Source: Paenimyroides aestuarii
Lineage (GTDB): Bacteria > Bacteroidota > Bacteroidia > Flavobacteriales > Flavobacteriaceae
Length of the DNA stretch: 64,000 nucleotides
Assembly: GCF_024628805.1 (NCBI RefSeq)
Contig: NZ_CP102382.1
Location: 2,542,001 to 2,606,000, forward strand
Reading direction: 5' to 3'
Within the stretch, counting starts at the first letter, position 1, and each line of letters starts with the position of its first letter. Below the pieces are notes generated by a model. The model made no database searches. It was not told where the DNA came from and saw nothing but the letters and a program-made list of their open reading frames with translations. The position numbers were made by a program, and so were the translations under genes. This document shows, piece by piece, positions 35,102 through 44,850 of the stretch.

Positions 35102-36373
35102 ATGACAGTAGATTTGTTACTTGGCCTTCAATGGGGAGATGAAGGAAAAGGAAAAATTGTAGACGTTCTTACTTCAAAATACGATATCATTGCTCGTTTT
35201 CAAGGAGGTCCAAACGCAGGACACACTTTAGAATTCGATGGAATTAAACATGTTTTAAGAACCATTCCTTCTGGAATTTTCCATAAAAATTCAATAAATA
35301 TTATCGGAAACGGCGTAGTAATGGATCCGGTTGTATTTCAAAAAGAAATCGAAGGTTTACAAAAATTTGATATTGATGTGCAATCACGCCTTTTAATTTC
35401 GCGTAAAGCCCACTTAATTCTACCAACTCATCGCTTGATCGATGCCGCTTCTGAAACAGCAAAAGGCAAAGCAAAAATTGGTTCTACCTTAAAAGGAATC
35501 GGACCAACTTATATGGATAAAACCGGAAGAAATGGCTTGCGAATTGGCGATATTGAATTGGCAGATTTTAAAGAACGATACAATGCATTGGCTGAAAAAC
35601 ACATTGAAATGATAAAATTCTACAATGTTGATTTACAGTACAATTTAGCAGAAATGGAAGAAGAGTTTTTCACAGCTATTGAAGAATTGAAAAAACTTAC
35701 TTTTATCGATTCTGAGTTTTATCTAAACAACGCTTTAAAAGAAGGAAAATCTATTTTAGCCGAAGGTGCACAAGGATCTTTACTAGACATTGATTTTGGT
35801 ACTTATCCATTTGTAACTTCTTCAACCACAACTGCTGCTGGCGCTTGTACTGGTTTAGGAATTGCACCTAACAAGGTTAAAGATGTATTTGGTATTTTTA
35901 AAGCATATACCACTCGCGTTGGTTCAGGGCCATTCCCTACCGAATTGTTTGATACAATTGGAGAAACAATGGCAAAAGTGGGCAATGAATTTGGATCAGT
36001 AACCGGACGTGCACGTCGCTGTGGTTGGTTAGATTTAGTTGCTTTAAAATATGCAGTTGAAGTGAACGGTGTTACCGCATTATATATGATGAAAGGCGAT
36101 GTTTTATCTGGTTTCGATACATTGAAAATCTGCACAGCATATACTTATAAAGGTAAAGAAATTGATCATTTGCCCTATAATATCGAAGCAGAAAATGTGC
36201 AACCTGTATATGTAGAGAAAAAAGGTTGGAAACAAGATTTAACCGGCTTAACAAACTATACCGATTTGCCTGAAGAATTAAAAGAATACATCACATTTAT
36301 TGAAGAATATGTAGGTGTGCCGATAAAAGTTGTTTCGGTTGGTCCTGACCGCAAGCAAACAATAATGAAATAA
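35102..36373 (+). CDS. purA: Adenylosuccinate synthetase
   Basis: A 423-aa enzyme that joins aspartate to IMP using GTP, the first committed step from IMP to AMP. The P-loop-like GLQWGDEGKGKIVD is at residues 8-21, with the catalytic aspartate. GGPNAGHTLEFDGIKHVLRTIP, KGIGPTYMDKTGRNGLR, and the C-terminal VGPDRKQTI are all canonical. Length matches the family (about 425). It follows the Fur-like gene with a 24-bp gap and ends at a terminator. Confidence 0.97.
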   Translation: MTVDLLLGLQWGDEGKGKIVDVLTSKYDIIARFQGGPNAGHTLEFDGIKHVLRTIPSGIFHKNSINIIGNGVVMDPVVFQKEIEGLQKFDIDVQSRLLISRKAHLILPTHRLIDAASETAKGKAKIGSTLKGIGPTYMDKTGRNGLRIGDIELADFKERYNALAEKHIEMIKFYNVDLQYNLAEMEEEFFTAIEELKKLTFIDSEFYLNNALKEGKSILAEGAQGSLLDIDFGTYPFVTSSTTTAAGACTGLGIAPNKVKDVFGIFKAYTTRVGSGPFPTELFDTIGETMAKVGNEFGSVTGRARRCGWLDLVALKYAVEVNGVTALYMMKGDVLSGFDTLKICTAYTYKGKEIDHLPYNIEAENVQPVYVEKKGWKQDLTGLTNYTDLPEELKEYITFIEEYVGVPIKVVSVGPDRKQTIMK

Positions 36374-36394
36374 TTTTCAACCAAAAAACAAAAG

Positions 36395-36427
36395 TCCTGC
36401 AAACGAAAGAATGCAGGATTTTTTTTT
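36395..36427 (+). terminator. Terminator of purA
   Basis: TCCTGCA (36395-36401) / TGCAGGA (36412-36418) stem, 10-nt loop, nine T. An upstream ATG at 36411 within this hairpin is not used as the start of the next gene. Confidence 0.88.
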
Positions 36428-36476
36428 AAAGATAAAAATTTATCCTACTTTTACTGCGAAACATATTAAAAATACT

Positions 36477-39400
36477 ATGAATAGTTTTACTGCCGATGTT
36501 TTTCAGGCATTTCAAAACAAATTAAAAGTGGGTAACCGCCGTGGTGTGCACCTGAATGCCATTCCCGGAAACTCTAGATATAAATTCGATTTGGCGCGAT
36601 TGGCTGAAATATACCCAAGCTTGCCCGAACGCTTTATTTTAGATTTGTTGACCTTGAAAAATATGAATTTTTCTTTTTCAATTCATGACAAAGCAACTAG
36701 CGATCAAAATGTGGAACTTGTTGAATTGGAAGAAGAAGTCATTGCACAAGAAGAAGATCCAACAGATGCGGCAGCAGAACGCGAAAAAAACTTACTAAAA
36801 ATTGCCAATAGTTTTGAAAATTTAATTTTTCAAAGCGAAGCAATTGAGTCTGAAAAAGGAATCAACACCTTTGGTTTCGGCTTCCCTATTTTAATTCGCA
36901 AAGATCAAAACGATGGGCAAATCACGGCAGCTCCGCTATTTATTTGGTCGGTAAGAGCTAAGCAATCATCGGAAATGAACACTTGGAAAATAAGTCGTAC
37001 CGAAGAAGACCCGATTTATTTAAACGAAGTGCTTATCAACCATTTGCAGAATGATTCCGGCATTAGCCTAAACCCTATTCCGCCTGAAATGCTCGAAGAT
37101 GGAAAGTTAGACAAACCCGAAATTTTTGCTATTTGTACCGAAATTCTTCAAAAACTTAAAATGGATCAAAACATTGATTTTTTGTTGAATAACTATGAGC
37201 GCATTCCTTTGCTAAAAACCAAAGCTGCATACGACAAAAAGTTAGAAAAACGCGGCGATGCGGTAATCGAAAAATGTGGTATTTTTTCACTTTTTGAAGT
37301 GCAAAAGCAAAATATTATTAACGATTATGAAAGCTTAATCACCGATTTTAAACCCCAAGAAGGAACGAATGAAAATAAAACTTTTCAATCAATTACTTCC
37401 ATAGAAACCGATCCATCCCAACAACAAATTTTAGAATCGCTAAAAAAGCAATCCAAAATTGTAATCCAAGGACCACCGGGAACAGGAAAAAGCCAAACTT
37501 TAACTGCAGTGCTGATCAATGCCCTTGAAAACAAACATCGCACGATGGTGGTATGTGAAAAACAAACTGCTCTAGAAGTTTTGTATAATGCGTTGCAAGA
37601 AAAGGGCTTGGGGAAATACTGCATCATGATTAAAGACAGTCTTTCGGACCGCCGATTGGTGGTCGATGCGGTGCGCAACACTATTGATCAACCCGATTTT
37701 AAAAAAGCAAGTGAATTGCATTGGCAAGAATTTTTGAATAGAGAGGTGGAAGCAATTGACAAACTCAAGGAAAAACTGAACACTATTCATCATACACTGA
37801 ACGTGCAATTGATTGACAACAGAAATTGGACCGAAATTATTGGAACCATTTTATCGTTAAAATCGATACAAGAACCAGTAGATTTAAACCTGATTTCGTG
37901 CAATTTTACCACCGATGAATTTCAGCAGTTGCTTTATCTATTTTCAAACGGGCAACCCCTTTATGAAAAATTTAAACCGTTTAGCGCTTCGTTTTTTTAT
38001 AACGACCAAATGCTTTTAACCGATCATTTTTTCGCTATTCAAAATAAAATAAACGAAGCATTTGCGCACTATAAAAAACAATTTGCTGCAATTGAACAGC
38101 AAGCGACTGCATTTGAACATTTTTATTATGGCAAACGAAAAACCGATTTCACCAAAAACAGTGAGCAATTAACCAATTATATCAATGAAACCGAATTGCT
38201 CACAAGTACTTTTGCCGATACAGCAGATATTTATGACCCTGAGAAAACCAATGGCTTTTTCTATAAATTGCTTGCGATTGTATCTTCTAAAAAGAAAAAA
38301 GCAATAAAAGCCCAAAAACGACTAATTGAACTCGGGCATTTAATTAAAACCATTACCCAACACGACGATTTTGATGCTATTGAGATTTCTGCCGATTTAT
38401 TGAAAAACAAACAAGAGATTCTTGCTTATAAAGATAAATTAGCCACATTAAAAACACATTTTTCAGAAAAGATAACCACAGATTTTGCTGCAATTGATGT
38501 TTTAAATTACTACGACAGCAATTTCACCACCGATGTGTTTAATGAATTGGTAAACAATATTTTGCAGCTGAAAAAGCAAATCATTAATGATACGTGGTTG
38601 GCTAATACCGATTTTGGAACGACCTATTTTTCCTTCAAAGAAAAAATTACAGCAAGTTTTGAAACCTTTGACAATTACAGCTCCAATATTGAAAATCCTT
38701 TGTTGGCAGGGCATGAATGGTTTCATTTTTACAGCACTCTCTCGCCTTTTCAGCAGCAATGTGTGGCAGTGCTTTATGAAATTTCTAATTGGGAACAGTC
38801 TTTTTTATATGCTTATTTCGATAAATTATTAAAAGAAAAATCGAAAAGTATTTTGCAAGTTAGCGAGAAAAACTACCAAGATCTTTCAAAGAAAATTGAA
38901 AATTTTTCATCGATACAAAAAAATTTCATTCATAATTTCTGGAGCGATGCACAAAAAAATGCCGTGAAAGAGTTTGAACTAAAAAACAAAGATTTAACCG
39001 TAGCGAATTTATACAACAAACGTAAAAGCACCAATCACAACCGCTTGTCATTAAGGCAAATTACGTTTAAAGACACCGATTTGTTCACCGCTTTTTTCCC
39101 TATAATTTTAACAACGCCCGATGTGTGCTGTAACTTGTTTCAAGGTAAAAATTTTTATTTTGACAATGTGGTTTTTGATGAAGCATCGCAGTTAAAATTA
39201 GAAGACAACCTACCGGCGTTGCTCAAAGGAAAAAACATCATTGTGGCGGGTGACGAGCACCAAATGCCTCCTTCAAATTATTTTAGTAAAGTTTTTGACG
39301 GAAGTGTGGAAGACGAAGATGATGTGGAAGACGAAGAAGTGCTCACATTTAAAAATGCACTTTTAAACATTGAATCGCTATTAGATTTTGCTTTAGAAAA

Positions 39401-40451
39401 CAATTTTCAAAAAAATCATTTAGATTTTCATTATCGATCCAAACATCCGCATTTAATTGATTTTTCAAATCATGCGTTTTACAATTCACGCTTGCGACCA
39501 CTTCCGGCTTCAAAAAATGAAAAACCCATTGAATTTTATGAAGTGGGTGGCACATTTCACGAGCATATCAATGAAGAAGAAGCAGAAAAAGTACTGGAAA
39601 TTTTAGAGGAAATTCAACCCAAAGCAAACGGTTTGTATCCATCGGTTGGAATTGCAACGTTTAATATTACTCAGCGAAATTTCATCCGCAGAAAAATCTT
39701 GCAAAAAATGAATGCACCAGAAAACAGCGCTTTTGCAGACAAAATAAATGCATTAGAAAAAGCGGGTTTCTTTATAAAAAATTTAGAAAATATTCAAGGA
39801 GATGAACGCGATGTAATCATTATATCAACCACTTACGGCAAGAAAAAAGACGGTAGATTTGTGCAAAGTTTTGGTCCTGTAAATCACACCAAAGGATACA
39901 AATTGCTCAATGTGATTGTGACCCGAGCAAAGGAAAAAATCTACATTTGTAATTCTATTCCTTCCGAATTTTACAGCAATTACAAAGATTTTTTAGCACA
40001 AGAAGGCGCCAATAACCGCCGCGCTGTTTTTTACACCTATTTAGCTTATTGCAAAGCTGTTAGCGAGGAAAACGAAACAGCCAGAAAAGATATTTTGGCT
40101 GAATTAGAAAAATACGGCAACAAACATTCTGAAATTCACCAAAAACCAGAAAACGAATTTAAAAAGCAAATTTTTCAATTGATTACGGAAAATTATCCAA
40201 CTGTAAAAGCAACTTTAAATTATGATTTTGGCGGCTATGCAATTGATATCCTTTTACAGCCCGAAAACAAACCAGCAGTTGCAATTGAATGTATGAGCAA
40301 AGAAATTTATATGGAAAACTTGGCTTATTTGGAAGATATACACAAAGAGAAAATCCTTAAAAAATCAGGTTATGAATACATTCGTATTTGGAGTCACAAT
40401 TGCTGGCAAAACTTGGATGCCGAATTTAAAAAGATCGCTCGTTTTTTATAA
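36477..40451 (+). CDS. Superfamily-1 helicase fused to a C-terminal nuclease-like domain
   Basis: A 1324-aa single protein. The first ~300 residues are unassigned. Then an SF1 helicase core begins: Walker A GPPGTGKSQTL at 332, motif II with FDEASQL around DEAS 901-904, motif III-like GDEHQMPPSNYF, motif IV-like HFHYRSKHPHLID region, motif V/VI LENIQGDERDVIIISTTYG at about 1104 and NVIVTRAKEKIYI. Between the first and second helicase parts lies a 500-residue coiled, variable insertion. The last ~100 residues have the order ID...AIECMS, like REase_MTES_1575/Vsr-type PD-(D/E)XK nucleases, with the lysine replaced. This helicase-nuclease fusion resembles single-gene defence proteins (Hhe-like, as I remember). 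ATG 36477 is chosen; 36411 lies in the purA terminator. No partner gene is visible. Confidence 0.78.
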   Translation: MNSFTADVFQAFQNKLKVGNRRGVHLNAIPGNSRYKFDLARLAEIYPSLPERFILDLLTLKNMNFSFSIHDKATSDQNVELVELEEEVIAQEEDPTDAAAEREKNLLKIANSFENLIFQSEAIESEKGINTFGFGFPILIRKDQNDGQITAAPLFIWSVRAKQSSEMNTWKISRTEEDPIYLNEVLINHLQNDSGISLNPIPPEMLEDGKLDKPEIFAICTEILQKLKMDQNIDFLLNNYERIPLLKTKAAYDKKLEKRGDAVIEKCGIFSLFEVQKQNIINDYESLITDFKPQEGTNENKTFQSITSIETDPSQQQILESLKKQSKIVIQGPPGTGKSQTLTAVLINALENKHRTMVVCEKQTALEVLYNALQEKGLGKYCIMIKDSLSDRRLVVDAVRNTIDQPDFKKASELHWQEFLNREVEAIDKLKEKLNTIHHTLNVQLIDNRNWTEIIGTILSLKSIQEPVDLNLISCNFTTDEFQQLLYLFSNGQPLYEKFKPFSASFFYNDQMLLTDHFFAIQNKINEAFAHYKKQFAAIEQQATAFEHFYYGKRKTDFTKNSEQLTNYINETELLTSTFADTADIYDPEKTNGFFYKLLAIVSSKKKKAIKAQKRLIELGHLIKTITQHDDFDAIEISADLLKNKQEILAYKDKLATLKTHFSEKITTDFAAIDVLNYYDSNFTTDVFNELVNNILQLKKQIINDTWLANTDFGTTYFSFKEKITASFETFDNYSSNIENPLLAGHEWFHFYSTLSPFQQQCVAVLYEISNWEQSFLYAYFDKLLKEKSKSILQVSEKNYQDLSKKIENFSSIQKNFIHNFWSDAQKNAVKEFELKNKDLTVANLYNKRKSTNHNRLSLRQITFKDTDLFTAFFPIILTTPDVCCNLFQGKNFYFDNVVFDEASQLKLEDNLPALLKGKNIIVAGDEHQMPPSNYFSKVFDGSVEDEDDVEDEEVLTFKNALLNIESLLDFALENNFQKNHLDFHYRSKHPHLIDFSNHAFYNSRLRPLPASKNEKPIEFYEVGGTFHEHINEEEAEKVLEILEEIQPKANGLYPSVGIATFNITQRNFIRRKILQKMNAPENSAFADKINALEKAGFFIKNLENIQGDERDVIIISTTYGKKKDGRFVQSFGPVNHTKGYKLLNVIVTRAKEKIYICNSIPSEFYSNYKDFLAQEGANNRRAVFYTYLAYCKAVSEENETARKDILAELEKYGNKHSEIHQKPENEFKKQIFQLITENYPTVKATLNYDFGGYAIDILLQPENKPAVAIECMSKEIYMENLAYLEDIHKEKILKKSGYEYIRIWSHNCWQNLDAEFKKIARFL

Positions 40452-40494
40452 AATCCATTAACAAAAGTTTAGTGAAGATATCGCTTAAAATGCG

Positions 40495-40502
40495 TAATTT
40501 TG
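40495..40502 (+). promoter_or_regulatory. -7 box of the OstA-like gene
   Basis: TAATTTTG, exact consensus, 16 bp before TTG 40519. No ATG lies between it and the signal-peptide codons, so it supports the TTG start. Confidence 0.6.
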
Positions 40503-40518
40503 AAAAAAATAATCTCAA

Positions 40519-42180
40519 TTGAAAAACGTTTTTTTAAACCTGCTTTTTATTTTGGTTTGCAGTCTGTCATTGCATGCACAAACAACCGAAACAAGTGGTA
40601 AAATTATACGACTTTTGGCAGCCGATTTTACCGATGTGAACGAATATGAAGTTCCCGGTGCCAAAATTCTTACAGGTAATGTTCAAATGCAGCACGACAG
40701 TATGTATATTTACTGCAATAAAGCCTATTTTTTTGAAAAAGAAAATTATGCAAAACTGTTTGGAAATGTACGAATTGTTCAAGACGACACTCTGCAATTG
40801 AACAGCAAATATGCCGAATATAATGGCATGCAAAAAATTGCGTATGCTTCGGGAAATGTGGTAATGACTTCCCCCGATTCGTCTTTAAAATCAGAAAAAG
40901 TATATTATGACCGAAACACGGGAATTGCCTATTACAACGACCACGCAACCATTACCAACAAACAAAATACCTTAAAATCGAAAACCGGAAAATACTACAC
41001 GCGGGAATTAAAATATGAGTTTAGAACGCAAGTGGTGATTACCAATCCTGAAAATGTGGTGAAATCGAACCATTTAGACTATTACGAAGATTCGGGTCAT
41101 GCCTATTTGTTTGGTCCTTCCACGATTGATAATAAAGGAAATCATATCTACACCGAAAATGGTTTTTACGACACCCGATTAAACGAAGGAAAAATGATTG
41201 AAAAATCGTTTATTCTTTATGACAACAAGCGTATTGAAGCTGATGAAATGTTTTATGATGAAAAACGTTCGTATGCCAAAGGAATCAATAATGTAAAAGT
41301 TACCGATACTATTAACAACACTGTTGCAACAAGCCATTTTGCTGAAGTTTTTCGGGCAAACGATTCACTTTACATGACTAAAAAACCCCTCATAACCTAT
41401 TATACGCCAAAAGATACCACCTATTTTCATGCAAAAAATTTACAAATTGTGGGACCTGATAAACAACGTGTGATAAAAGGTTATCCCAATGCACGCATGT
41501 ATCGCACACCCGACATGAGCGGAAAAGCAGATTCATTGCATTACGATCAAAAAATTGGACTTTTGCAATTAATTCGAAAACCTGTTTTATTCAATGGTGA
41601 AAGTCAGTTAACCGGCGATGTGATTCATTTGATAAACAATGTGCAAACCGAAAAATTAGATTCCTTAAAAGTATTAAACAATGCCTTTGTGATTCAGAAA
41701 GATACCTTAGGATCAGGCTATAACCAGGCCAAAGGAATTAATATGTATGGAAAATTTATCGATGATAAAATTCGGCAGATTGATTTGGTTCAAAATGCAG
41801 AAATGATTTATTATGTATATGATGAGCAAGTTTTGAAAGGAATTGATAAAGGCATTTGTAGCAAAATTGTTTTAGAATTAGAAGAAAACAAAATCACAAC
41901 TGCCACCCGAATGATTAATCCGGAAGGAACCACTTACCCACCCGAGCAATTTCCAGAGAATGCTCGAAAATTAGCAGGTTTTAATTGGCGGGGCGATGAA
42001 CGAATGTACAGCGTAGATGCACTCTTTAGCGAGGAAGAATTGAAGCACGACGATAAAGCCGAGCAAGAAATTAAACAGAACGAAAAAATAAGCGAAAAAC
42101 CTATGGAAATTCAAGAAAAAACCTTGAATTTTAAGCGAAAAGCAAAAGCACCAAATGTGATTAAAAACCGAAAGGAATAA
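40519..42180 (+). CDS. LptA/OstA-like periplasmic protein
   Basis: A 553-aa protein that starts with a TTG codon and a signal peptide (KNVFLNLLFILVCSLSL, cleaved near HAQ). It contains LptA/OstA repeats: VPGAKILTGNVQMQHDSM, then YCNKAYFFEKENYAKLFG, with further repeats down to about residue 350 (for example KSEKVYYDRNTG, IEADEMFYDEKR). LptA carries lipopolysaccharide across the periplasm; Bacteroidetes have longer OstA-like proteins of this kind with unclear partner. The C-terminal 70 residues are charged and probably disordered. Its stop codon directly abuts the aminotransferase ATG. Confidence 0.85.
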   Translation: MKNVFLNLLFILVCSLSLHAQTTETSGKIIRLLAADFTDVNEYEVPGAKILTGNVQMQHDSMYIYCNKAYFFEKENYAKLFGNVRIVQDDTLQLNSKYAEYNGMQKIAYASGNVVMTSPDSSLKSEKVYYDRNTGIAYYNDHATITNKQNTLKSKTGKYYTRELKYEFRTQVVITNPENVVKSNHLDYYEDSGHAYLFGPSTIDNKGNHIYTENGFYDTRLNEGKMIEKSFILYDNKRIEADEMFYDEKRSYAKGINNVKVTDTINNTVATSHFAEVFRANDSLYMTKKPLITYYTPKDTTYFHAKNLQIVGPDKQRVIKGYPNARMYRTPDMSGKADSLHYDQKIGLLQLIRKPVLFNGESQLTGDVIHLINNVQTEKLDSLKVLNNAFVIQKDTLGSGYNQAKGINMYGKFIDDKIRQIDLVQNAEMIYYVYDEQVLKGIDKGICSKIVLELEENKITTATRMINPEGTTYPPEQFPENARKLAGFNWRGDERMYSVDALFSEEELKHDDKAEQEIKQNEKISEKPMEIQEKTLNFKRKAKAPNVIKNRKE

Positions 42181-43371
42181 ATGAAGCAAGATTTTTTTAA
42201 GTACCAAGCACAAACTACTGAGCATCCGCTAGCACTAGAAATTAGCAGTGCCAAAGGCAGTTACATTTATACCACCGATGGCAAAAAGCATTTAGATTTT
42301 GTTGCCGGTGTATCGGCTTGCACCTTAGGACATCAGCATCCGCGTGTGGTTCAAGCAATAAAAAACCAAGTAGATCACTATTTACATGTGATGGTTTATG
42401 GCGAATATATTCAAAAACCTGCAGTTGATTTTTGCAAACTGTTAGCAGCACAGCTTCCCGCATCGCTCAACAAAACCTATTTGGTCAATTCAGGAACCGA
42501 AGCTATTGAAGGCGCGTTAAAATTGGCAAAACGTGCCACCGGCAGAACACAGATTATATCGTGCAACAATGCCTATCACGGCAATACACAAGGTGCGATG
42601 AGTATCTTGGGCAACGAAGAACGCAAAAGAGCTTTCCGCCCGCTGCTGCCCCATGTAGATTTCATCACCTTTAATAACGAAGCCGATTTAAAACAAATCA
42701 CCAACCAAACGGCTGCAGTGGTTTTAGAAACCATTCAAGGAAGCGCCGGATTCATCACTCCAGAAAATGATTATTTAGCAAAGGTGCGAAAACGCTGTGA
42801 CGAAACCGGAACTTTACTAATTTTAGACGAAATTCAACCGGGATTTGGTAGAACAGGCAAACTGTTTGGTTTTCAAAACTATAACATCATACCCGACATT
42901 GTAGTTATGGGCAAAGGAATGGGCGGCGGCATGCCCGTGGGTGCATTCACAGCCAATGAAAAACTTATGGATTTATTGGCGAGCGATCCTAAATGTGGGC
43001 ATATTACCACTTTTGGCGGACACCCTGTCATTGCGGCAGCCTGCTTGGCAACGCTGCAAGAGTTGCTTGAAACCGATTTAATGGCCCAAACTTTAGTGAA
43101 AGAACAATTGTTCCGAAGCTTATTAAAACACCCACTAATCACCGAAATTCACGGAAAAGGATTAATGTTGGCACCCATGACACCCTCTGAAGAAATCACC
43201 AATCGCGTAATTTTAAAATGCAAAGACAAAGGTTTGGTATTATTTTGGTTGATGTTTGAAGGAAAAGCCATCCGCATCACACCACCGTTAACCATTTCTG
43301 AAGAAGAAATTAAAGAAGGTTGTGCGTTGCTATTGGATGCGTTAAACGAAGTTCAAGCCGAACTTTGTTAA
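42181..43371 (+). CDS. Class-III PLP-dependent aminotransferase (aspartate aminotransferase family)
   Basis: A 396-aa fold-type-I class-III aminotransferase. Key parts: VAGVSACTLGHQHPRVVQAI near the N-terminus, NSGTEAIEGALKLAKRATG, the active aspartate in ILDEIQPGFGRTGKLFGF, and the PLP lysine in IPDIVVMGKGMGGG. Relatives are acetylornithine/succinyldiaminopimelate, 4-aminobutyrate or ornithine aminotransferases; which one is not clear. It starts right after the OstA-like stop, with zero gap, so the two are read together although the functions differ. This adjacency is common in Flavobacteriia. Confidence 0.88.
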   Translation: MKQDFFKYQAQTTEHPLALEISSAKGSYIYTTDGKKHLDFVAGVSACTLGHQHPRVVQAIKNQVDHYLHVMVYGEYIQKPAVDFCKLLAAQLPASLNKTYLVNSGTEAIEGALKLAKRATGRTQIISCNNAYHGNTQGAMSILGNEERKRAFRPLLPHVDFITFNNEADLKQITNQTAAVVLETIQGSAGFITPENDYLAKVRKRCDETGTLLILDEIQPGFGRTGKLFGFQNYNIIPDIVVMGKGMGGGMPVGAFTANEKLMDLLASDPKCGHITTFGGHPVIAAACLATLQELLETDLMAQTLVKEQLFRSLLKHPLITEIHGKGLMLAPMTPSEEITNRVILKCKDKGLVLFWLMFEGKAIRITPPLTISEEEIKEGCALLLDALNEVQAELC

Positions 43372-43451
43372 TTAAAATGTTAATAATATAGTTTTTAAAA
43401 GCAAAAAAAATGCATAAAATGAACTATATTTAATAAAAAGAAAGGTCGATT

Positions 43452-44849
43452 ATGTTTACAAACGACGAAGAAGATTTTTTTAGAATGTCTATTTCAAAAT
43501 TCGAGAATATGCTTAAAACAAATAAAGTTTGTTTTTTCGATTCAGAAGAATTTGAAAACATTATACTGCACTATTTAGATTCAGGGAAAGTAAACCTTTC
43601 TAAAAAGGCACTAAAGCTGGGTTTGGAGCAGCATCCCAACTCTATCGGACTGAAATTGGTTCAGGTAGAGCTTTTGGTTTTTGAAGATAAATTAGACAAA
43701 GCCGAAAAACTGCTTAACGAGATACAAGCTATTGATCCTCGAAATGATGAAGTGTATATTCAACGAGCAACCATTTTTTCAAAACAAGGTAGCCATCAAA
43801 AGGCCATTGAATGTTTAAACATTGCTTTGCAATATACAGATGATTTTGCCGATGTGTATTCGCTTTTGGGAATGGAATATTTATATATCGATGAAATTGT
43901 ACAAGCAAAAGACGCATTTATAAAATGCTTGGAACACGATGTGGAAGACCAAACAGCGCTTTATAATGTGGTGTATTGTTACGATTTTTTAGACAACAAC
44001 AAAGAAGCCATTGAGTTCTTAGAAGAATTCATAGACCACAGCCCTTATTCAGAAGTTGCTTGGCATCAATTAGGTCGCCAATTTTATATCACAAAAGATT
44101 ATCGAAAAGCCATTGAAGCTTTTGATTTTGCTTGTATTATCGATGAAAAATTTACAGGCGCTTATATTGAAAAAGGTAAAGCATACGAAAAATTGAAAAT
44201 GTATCAACAAGCAATTAACTGCTACAAAGATGTATTGCAAATTGAAGATCCATCATCGTATGTATATCGCAGAATTGGCGCTTGTTATGAACATCTAAAG
44301 AATTTAGATAAAGCATTAAAATATTATTTGAAATCGGTACACGAAGATCCTTTAATGGATAAATCGTGGATTGCTATTGCAGATTTATATCTGAAAAAAA
44401 ACGATTTTAAAAAAGCCTTACAATTTGTAAATAAAGCATTGGGAATCGATGAGCACAATTATTTGTATTGGCGCCGATTTGCAATCATTAATAAAGATTT
44501 ATTGTTTTTGGAAGAAGCCGAATTGGGTTTTAGAAAAGCAATTGAACACGGCGATGCTTTTTTAGACACGTGGCTTTTTTGGAGCGATACCTTGCGATTG
44601 CTAGAAAACAATAACGATTCTATACAGAAATTACTAAAGGCTCGCGATATTTTTAATGACGAATACGAGATTGAATACCGTTTGGTGGGTTTATATATGT
44701 TGACCGATCAAACCGAAAAAGCACTATATCATTTAACAAATGCCCTGGCATTAAATTATAAAAACCGAACATTGTTACAAGATCTTTTTCCAACGGTTTG
44801 GGAAAATGAGCAGGTGCAAAATTACATACAGAATTTTAATCAAGAATAG
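43452..44849 (+). CDS. Tetratricopeptide-repeat protein
   Basis: A 465-aa protein composed almost wholly of TPR repeats, helix-turn-helix units of 34 residues with a pattern such as EVAWHQLGRQFYITKDYRKAIEAFDFA and YVYRRIGACYEHLKNLDKALKY (each shown here in short pieces of the protein). About ten repeats are visible from residue 55 to 440. It has no signal peptide or membrane helix, so it is cytoplasmic and probably a scaffold. It is probably monocistronic from a near-consensus box (TATATTTA, about 43425). Its stop codon is followed one base later by a TTG that may start the next gene. Confidence 0.85.
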   Translation: MFTNDEEDFFRMSISKFENMLKTNKVCFFDSEEFENIILHYLDSGKVNLSKKALKLGLEQHPNSIGLKLVQVELLVFEDKLDKAEKLLNEIQAIDPRNDEVYIQRATIFSKQGSHQKAIECLNIALQYTDDFADVYSLLGMEYLYIDEIVQAKDAFIKCLEHDVEDQTALYNVVYCYDFLDNNKEAIEFLEEFIDHSPYSEVAWHQLGRQFYITKDYRKAIEAFDFACIIDEKFTGAYIEKGKAYEKLKMYQQAINCYKDVLQIEDPSSYVYRRIGACYEHLKNLDKALKYYLKSVHEDPLMDKSWIAIADLYLKKNDFKKALQFVNKALGIDEHNYLYWRRFAIINKDLLFLEEAELGFRKAIEHGDAFLDTWLFWSDTLRLLENNNDSIQKLLKARDIFNDEYEIEYRLVGLYMLTDQTEKALYHLTNALALNYKNRTLLQDLFPTVWENEQVQNYIQNFNQE

Positions 44850-44850
44850 T

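Noticed and set aside
36411..36476. Earlier start (ATG 36411) of the helicase-nuclease gene
   Set aside because: That ATG lies in the second arm of the purA terminator hairpin, so it would be lost or sequestered in the RNA; ATG 36477 is more likely.
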